Shown here: positions 60,293 to 64,000 of the stretch, piece after piece
Numbering within the stretch: position 1 is the stretch's first letter
Layout: each line of letters opens with the position of its first letter
Assembly (NCBI RefSeq): GCF_026586625.1
Contig: NZ_JAODIW010000005.1
Location: 248,001-312,000 of the forward strand
From: Halobium salinum
Lineage (GTDB): Archaea; Halobacteriota; Halobacteria; Halobacteriales; Haloferacaceae
Length of the DNA stretch: 64,000 nt
Direction: 5' to 3'
Notes under the pieces: model-generated
The model's database searches: none
Seen by the model: only the letters and a program-made list of their open reading frames with translations
What the model was told of the DNA's origin: nothing
Program-made: the position numbers and the translations under genes

Positions 60293-61540
60293 ATGACCGA
60301 CGACGACACGGGCGGACTCCCCGTCCGGTACGCGGAGATCGAACGGGCCCGCGAACGCCTCGACGACGACAGCGTCGTGAAGCAGACGCCCGTCGAGCGG
60401 AGCACCTCGATCGGCGGGTTCGTCGACGCGGAGGTGTACCTCAAGATGGAGCACCTCCAGTGGACGGGGTCGTTCAAGACCAGAGGGGCGTACAACAAGA
60501 TCAGCCAAGACGTCGAAGGCGGCGTCGACGAGTTCGTCGCCGCGAGCGCCGGCAACCACGCGCAGGGGGTGGCGCTGGCCGCGACGAAGTGTGGGGCAGA
60601 GTCGACCGTGTTCATGCCGGAGAACGCACCGCAGGCGAAGGTCGACGCGACCCGCGGCTACGGGGCCGAAGTAGAACTCGTCGGCAAGGACTTTCAGGAG
60701 ACCATGGCGCGGGCCCAGTCGGCCGTCGAGGGGACCGACGCGGCGTTCGTCCACGCATACGACGACACGGACATCATCGCCGGCCAGGGGACCCTCGGCA
60801 TCGAGATGTACCACGACTGTCCGGAGGTCGACACCGTGGTCGTCCCCATCGGCGGCGGCGGCCTCGTCTCGGGAATCTCGACGGCCGTCAAACACCTCTC
60901 CCCGGAGACCCGCGTCGTCGGCGTGCAGGCGACCGGGGCCGAGACGGTCCACGAGAGCCTGGACAAGGGGATGCCGGTGACACTAGACGAGGTGAACACC
61001 ATCGCCGACGGCATCGCCACCGGCGGAATCTCGGAGACGACGCTCGAGATCATCCGGGCGAACGTCGACGAGGTTGTTACCGTCACCGACACCGAGATCG
61101 CCCGGGCCGTCCTCGTGTTGCTCGAGCGGGCGAAGCAGGTCGTCGAAGGGGCGGGCGCGGCGTCCGTCGCGGCGCTACTGAGCGACGACCTCGACGTCGC
61201 CGGCGAGACCGTCATGCCGCTGCTCTGTGGCGGCAACCTCGACATGACGCAGCTCCAGACAGTGCTCGTCCACGCGCTGACCGAGCGCCGCCAACTCCTG
61301 CAGCTGCGGGTCCGGATCGACGACCAGCCGGGGAAGCTCCAGTCCATCTCGGGTATCATCGCCGACGAGGGGGCGAACATCCGCGACGTCCGCCACGACC
61401 GCTCCGTCGAGGACCTGGAGGTCGGGGAGGCGTACCTCGTGTTCGACGTCGAGACCAGCGGCGTCGAGCACGCGGCGTCGATCATCGACTCGCTCGAAGG
61501 GGCCGGCTACCCTGTCGCCGACGTCACGAAGGCGACCTGA
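60293..61540 (+). CDS. ilvA: Threonine/serine dehydratase (biodegradative-type, with ACT domain)
   Basis: A 415-residue fold-type II PLP enzyme. KMEHLQWTGSFKTRGAYNKI (51-70) places the Schiff-base Lys at 62; SAGNHAQGVALAATKCG (about 86-102), VVPIGGGGLVSGISTAVKHL (phosphate Gly loop) and EGAGAASVAALLSDDL are typical. A C-terminal ACT domain (about 335-410; LRVRIDDQPGKLQSISGIIA) may bind an effector. Reaction: threonine to 2-oxobutyrate, or serine to pyruvate, plus ammonia. Beside glycine-forming enzymes it may drain serine (made from glycine and methylene-THF) to pyruvate. It starts 68 nt after flavoprotein 2, so co-transcription is likely. Confidence 0.92.
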   Translation: MTDDDTGGLPVRYAEIERARERLDDDSVVKQTPVERSTSIGGFVDAEVYLKMEHLQWTGSFKTRGAYNKISQDVEGGVDEFVAASAGNHAQGVALAATKCGAESTVFMPENAPQAKVDATRGYGAEVELVGKDFQETMARAQSAVEGTDAAFVHAYDDTDIIAGQGTLGIEMYHDCPEVDTVVVPIGGGGLVSGISTAVKHLSPETRVVGVQATGAETVHESLDKGMPVTLDEVNTIADGIATGGISETTLEIIRANVDEVVTVTDTEIARAVLVLLERAKQVVEGAGAASVAALLSDDLDVAGETVMPLLCGGNLDMTQLQTVLVHALTERRQLLQLRVRIDDQPGKLQSISGIIADEGANIRDVRHDRSVEDLEVGEAYLVFDVETSGVEHAASIIDSLEGAGYPVADVTKAT

Positions 61541-61670
61541 CCGGCGGAATCGTTCCTCGGGCGGTGCTCGGACGCCCCTGGGCCTCGGGGCGCCGTGCAG
61601 GGGAACCCGCCGCTGACCGCCGGGAAACCTTCTTATGGCTGCTCGCAGATGTGAGAGCGGGTCGTCGGCG

Positions 61671-62114
61671 ATGTACGATAACATACTGCTACCGTACGAC
61701 GGGAGTGACGAAGCGAAGAAGGCGGCCGTCCACGGCATCGAACTCGCGGCCACAGTCGGCGCGACCATCCACGCGTTCTACGTCATCGACCTCCCGGGGG
61801 TTCCCCGGGCGCTGTCGTTGCGGGACGACGAGGAGCGCCTCCGGCGCGAGTACGAGGAGTTCGGCGAGGAGATTCTCGACGAGATATGTTCTATCGCGGC
61901 CGAACACGGCGTCGACTGCGAGACGGACATGCGTAGCGGGACAGTCAGCGACGAAATCGTCGACTACGCGGAGGAGAGGGGGATGGACGCGATCGTGATC
62001 GGGTCTGCCTACCGCGGAAAGGTCGGCTCGCTCCTCGGCGGAACGACGGACAAGGTGGTCCGAACCGCGACGGTTCCGGTCATCTCACAGCGGATGAAGA
62101 TGGAGGACACCTGA
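61671..62114 (+). CDS. UspA-family universal stress protein
   Basis: A 147-residue single-domain UspA. MYDNILLPYDGSDEAKKAAV (1-20) starts the fold; AIVIGSAYRGKVGSLLGGTT (about 113-132, G-2x-G-9x-G(S/T) ATP-binding) ends with RTATVPVISQR. It likely binds ATP and acts under stress. ATG 61671 follows a TATA-like TTCTTATGG (61631-61639) at about 32-40 nt. Function in the one-carbon region is unknown; UspA genes frequently neighbour transporters in haloarchaea. Confidence 0.9.
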   Translation: MYDNILLPYDGSDEAKKAAVHGIELAATVGATIHAFYVIDLPGVPRALSLRDDEERLRREYEEFGEEILDEICSIAAEHGVDCETDMRSGTVSDEIVDYAEERGMDAIVIGSAYRGKVGSLLGGTTDKVVRTATVPVISQRMKMEDT

Positions 62115-62182
62115 CCGCCGACGACCGCGGTCTCGTCCTCACCACGTCGTCGCCGGGTCCGGTGCAGCGCCTTCCGGTCGAG

Positions 62183-62344
62183 TCACCCCTCGACCAGCCG
62201 CGTCTCCCGGAGGTAGATGACGAGACTGGCGCTGATGAAACAGAGTCCGGCGACCATCGTGGCACCGTTCGTCATCGAGACGAGCGCGACCCCGAACAGC
62301 AGTACCGCGAGTACGGCCGCCGCCGTCGCCGGAAGGTTCGCCAT
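62183..62344 (-). CDS. 53-residue two-helix membrane protein
   Basis: From ATG 62344: MANLPATAAAVLAVLLFGVA, then LVSMTNGATMVAGLCFISAS and LVIYLRETRLVEG. Two hydrophobic helices with a short polar loop and a basic/acidic tail are clear, a common design of small haloarchaeal membrane proteins. No family assigned. It is 53 nt downstream of the zinc protein gene start-to-stop order on the same strand and convergent with uspA. Confidence 0.65.
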   Translation of the reverse strand: MANLPATAAAVLAVLLFGVALVSMTNGATMVAGLCFISASLVIYLRETRLVEG

Positions 62345-62397
62345 GGGCCATCGTACTCGTCGGGCGCAGTAAACACTGCCGCAGGGCGGTCGGCCGG

Positions 62398-62814
62398 TCA
62401 GTAGGAGTGTTTGAACTCCCAGTGGTATCGGCAGCCGTGACACGTCGCCCACTCCGGCACGTCGAACGCTTCGGGATGCCGTCGGCCGTGTTCCATCCGG
62501 GTCCCACAGACGGGACAACTCAGGAACAGGAGCTCCAACTCGGGGAACTCCTCGTGAGAGAACTCGGCGACACAGCGCGGACAGTCGATGTCGTCGAGCG
62601 GGTGATGTTGTTCACAGTCGGCGCCACACCGTGGACAGCGTAGTCGAGCGGGTGGTCGCCTCCCCCAGCCGACGTCGCCGTCGTTGGTGGTCGTGTGGAT
62701 TTCGGCACTGGAGAGCCGGAGACTGTCGGAGTCCGGATTCTTCCGAAGCGGGTCGACCACCGCGTTCAGAACCGAGGTGAGCAGACGAAACAGAACCTTC
62801 AGCCTGCCGGGCAT
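62398..62814 (-). CDS. Multi-zinc-ribbon protein, unknown
   Basis: A 138-residue protein. A helical N-terminus (LKVLFRLLTSVLNAVVDPLR) may be membrane-adjacent. Four Cys knuckles follow: CPRCGADC (about 60-67), IDCPRCVAEF (about 75-84), LSCPVCGTRM (about 97-106) and ATCHGCRYHW (about 123-132), enough for two zinc ribbons. His residues between the knuckles are frequent. Such proteins bind nucleic acids or partners; none is evident. Followed on the same strand by the small membrane protein gene. Confidence 0.75.
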   Translation of the reverse strand: MPGRLKVLFRLLTSVLNAVVDPLRKNPDSDSLRLSSAEIHTTTNDGDVGWGRRPPARLRCPRCGADCEQHHPLDDIDCPRCVAEFSHEEFPELELLFLSCPVCGTRMEHGRRHPEAFDVPEWATCHGCRYHWEFKHSY

Positions 62815-63187
62815 GTCAAGGAGTAACGGACCGTCTGCTTAATAGCTCTCCGCCGACGGGACAGCGTCGGCCGTGGTGCTCCGTTACCCGACCAGTCTGT
62901 TCTCGTGAACGTACACCAAGTTTTAATACTGCATGTTTGTTCATGTGTACCGAGGCTGTGCATCGTGTCACGGTTCACTCACATTATCGAAGCGGCGGAC
63001 GGCGACCCGTCTCGTCGCGCTCGCCGTGTCCGGTCCGCGGACGCGGCGGGGGAGCGGCCGAAGCGCGAGGACCGAGCCCCGTCCGGCGGGACGGCGGGTG
63101 GGACACAGTCGAACCGCAGAACGGCGTGAGACGAGACGATGTACCCCAATAATCAACACCTGTGGCCGCATCATCGAGTGATAATGC
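62815..63187. promoter_or_regulatory. Promoter region of BCCT transporter
   Basis: About 370 bp without a gene. CCAATAATC (63146-63154), 34-42 nt before ATG 63188, is the nearest TATA-like block; GTTTTAATACTG (62919-62930) is a second. The central part is GC-rich and non-coding. No clear operator palindrome was found. Confidence 0.45.
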
Positions 63188-64000
63188 ATGGCAGACAGCG
63201 ATAACACGACTGGCGAGATGTCCGACGGCCTCCAGGTGGAGCTGTTCCACCCGGAGTCGGACCGAGAACCGGGCGATACGAACATCGAGAAGTACGGGTT
63301 CGACGTCCATCCGGTCGTCTTCCCCGTCGCCCTGCTCCTGATCGGCGCGTTCATCGCGCTGACGCTCATCCTCGGGGCGGAGCGTGCGAACGAGACGTAC
63401 TCCGCGGTTCGAGGCTTCTTCGAGGGGAACTTCGGGTGGTTCTTCCTGTTGGCGGTGAACATCTTCATCGTCACTATCGTCTACTTCGCGTTCGGGAAGT
63501 ACGGAACCATCCGCATCGGTGGTGTGCAGGCCGAAAAGGAGTTCAGCGACTTCTCGTGGATGGCGATGCTGTTCAGCGCCGGGATGGGAATCGGTCTCAT
63601 GTTCTTCAGCGTCTCGGAGCCGCTGTACTACTTCCAGAACGTCCCCGGGTTCTTCGGTGCGGAGGCGGGGACGGGCGCTGCAGCTTCGGCCGCGATGGCA
63701 CAGACGTTCTTCCACTGGGGGTTCCACCCCTGGGCCATCTACGGCCTCGTCGGCCTCGGGCTCGCCTTCTTCTCGTTCAACCGCGGGCTTCCACTGACGT
63801 TCCGGTCGATCTTCTGGCCGCTGCTCGGTGAGCGTATCTACGGGTGGCCGGGCCACGTCATCGACCTGGTGACGGTGTTCGCGACGCTGTTCGGTCTCTC
63901 GACCTCGCTCGGACTCGGAGTCGCGCAGGTCAACACCGGACTGTCGTACGTGTTCGGCGACATGATGGGGCTGCTGAGCATCCCGACCGGGACCCTCCCC
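63188..64000 (+). CDS. BCCT-family betaine/carnitine/choline transporter, N-terminal part
   Basis: The visible 271 residues are cut by the right edge. The N-terminal polar region (1-38) precedes helices at about 42-64, 81-101 and 123-145. Characteristic segments are MLFSAGMGIGLMFFSVSEPL (the Gly-rich TM3-type segment), AMAQTFFHWGFHPWAIYGLV (about 168-187) and TVFATLFGLSTSLGLGVAQV. BCCT carriers are secondary, sodium- or proton-coupled importers of glycine betaine, choline, carnitine or DMSP. As neighbour of the demethylating enzymes it probably supplies their substrate, or is simply an osmoprotectant importer. ATG 63188 gives a short cytoplasmic tail. Confidence 0.93.
   Translation, partial: MADSDNTTGEMSDGLQVELFHPESDREPGDTNIEKYGFDVHPVVFPVALLLIGAFIALTLILGAERANETYSAVRGFFEGNFGWFFLLAVNIFIVTIVYFAFGKYGTIRIGGVQAEKEFSDFSWMAMLFSAGMGIGLMFFSVSEPLYYFQNVPGFFGAEAGTGAAASAAMAQTFFHWGFHPWAIYGLVGLGLAFFSFNRGLPLTFRSIFWPLLGERIYGWPGHVIDLVTVFATLFGLSTSLGLGVAQVNTGLSYVFGDMMGLLSIPTGTLP

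Overview
The window looks like haloarchaeal (class Halobacteria) DNA. It is GC-rich with strongly acidic proteins, an Orc1/Cdc6 initiator, Tat-dependent lipoproteins, a bacterioopsin-activator-type HTH regulator, archaeal TATA boxes about 25-32 nt upstream of start codons (leaderless genes), and a TnpB-only insertion element. Species and replicon cannot be told from the sequence. No rRNA, convincing tRNA or CRISPR array was found.

Layout. 1-3.6 kb: accessory-looking DNA with the 3' end of an orc/cdc6 gene, a divergent unknown protein and winged-helix pair, a broken HEAT-repeat gene, and about 0.9 kb of non-coding DNA holding three perfect hairpins in a row. 3.6-11.2 kb: nucleoside-recognition membrane protein, acyl-CoA thioesterase, MFS transporter, geranylgeranyl-reductase-type flavoprotein, a CASC membrane protein overlapping a DsbA-like lipoprotein, and an HTH/membrane-protein couple. 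11.3-19.8 kb: a sulfur-trafficking island. TusA, DsrE-like, DUF302 and DUF2270 genes run leftward. Two rhodanese-metallo-beta-lactamase fusions, two half-size YeeE/YedE transporters, a 49-residue membrane peptide, a TauE/SafE exporter and an MFS protein run rightward. 19.9-26.5 kb: paired GNATs, a small zinc protein, RNase HI, O-acetylhomoserine sulfhydrylase-type enzyme, RNA ligase family protein, eIF2B-like ribose-1,5-bisphosphate isomerase and small proteins. 26.5-29.3 kb: an AT-rich gap and a class I aldolase.

29.3-43.4 kb is a carbohydrate-acid region: PfkB-type kinase, a complete ABC importer (lipoprotein, two permeases, ATPase), two SDRs, a zinc alcohol dehydrogenase, a DUF1537 four-carbon acid-sugar kinase overlapping a PdxA2-type dehydrogenase, a cyclase-family hydrolase, a DeoR/GlpR regulator and a DeoC/FbaB aldolase. 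The kinase/PdxA2 pair suggests conversion of a threonate-like acid to dihydroxyacetone phosphate, which the aldolases could use. 44.6-47.3 kb holds a ThuA-like protein, small proteins and the HTH regulator.

47.6-64 kb is a methylated-compound/one-carbon region: a DmdA-like folate methyltransferase, MTHFR, two dimethylglycine/sarcosine-dehydrogenase-like flavoproteins, a threonine/serine dehydratase and, at the right edge, a BCCT betaine/choline-type transporter. Together they suggest uptake and stepwise N- (or S-) demethylation of osmolytes with methyl groups passed to tetrahydrofolate. The region is interrupted by a decayed berberine-bridge-type oxidase and by an IS1341-type element whose tnpB carries an internal stop.
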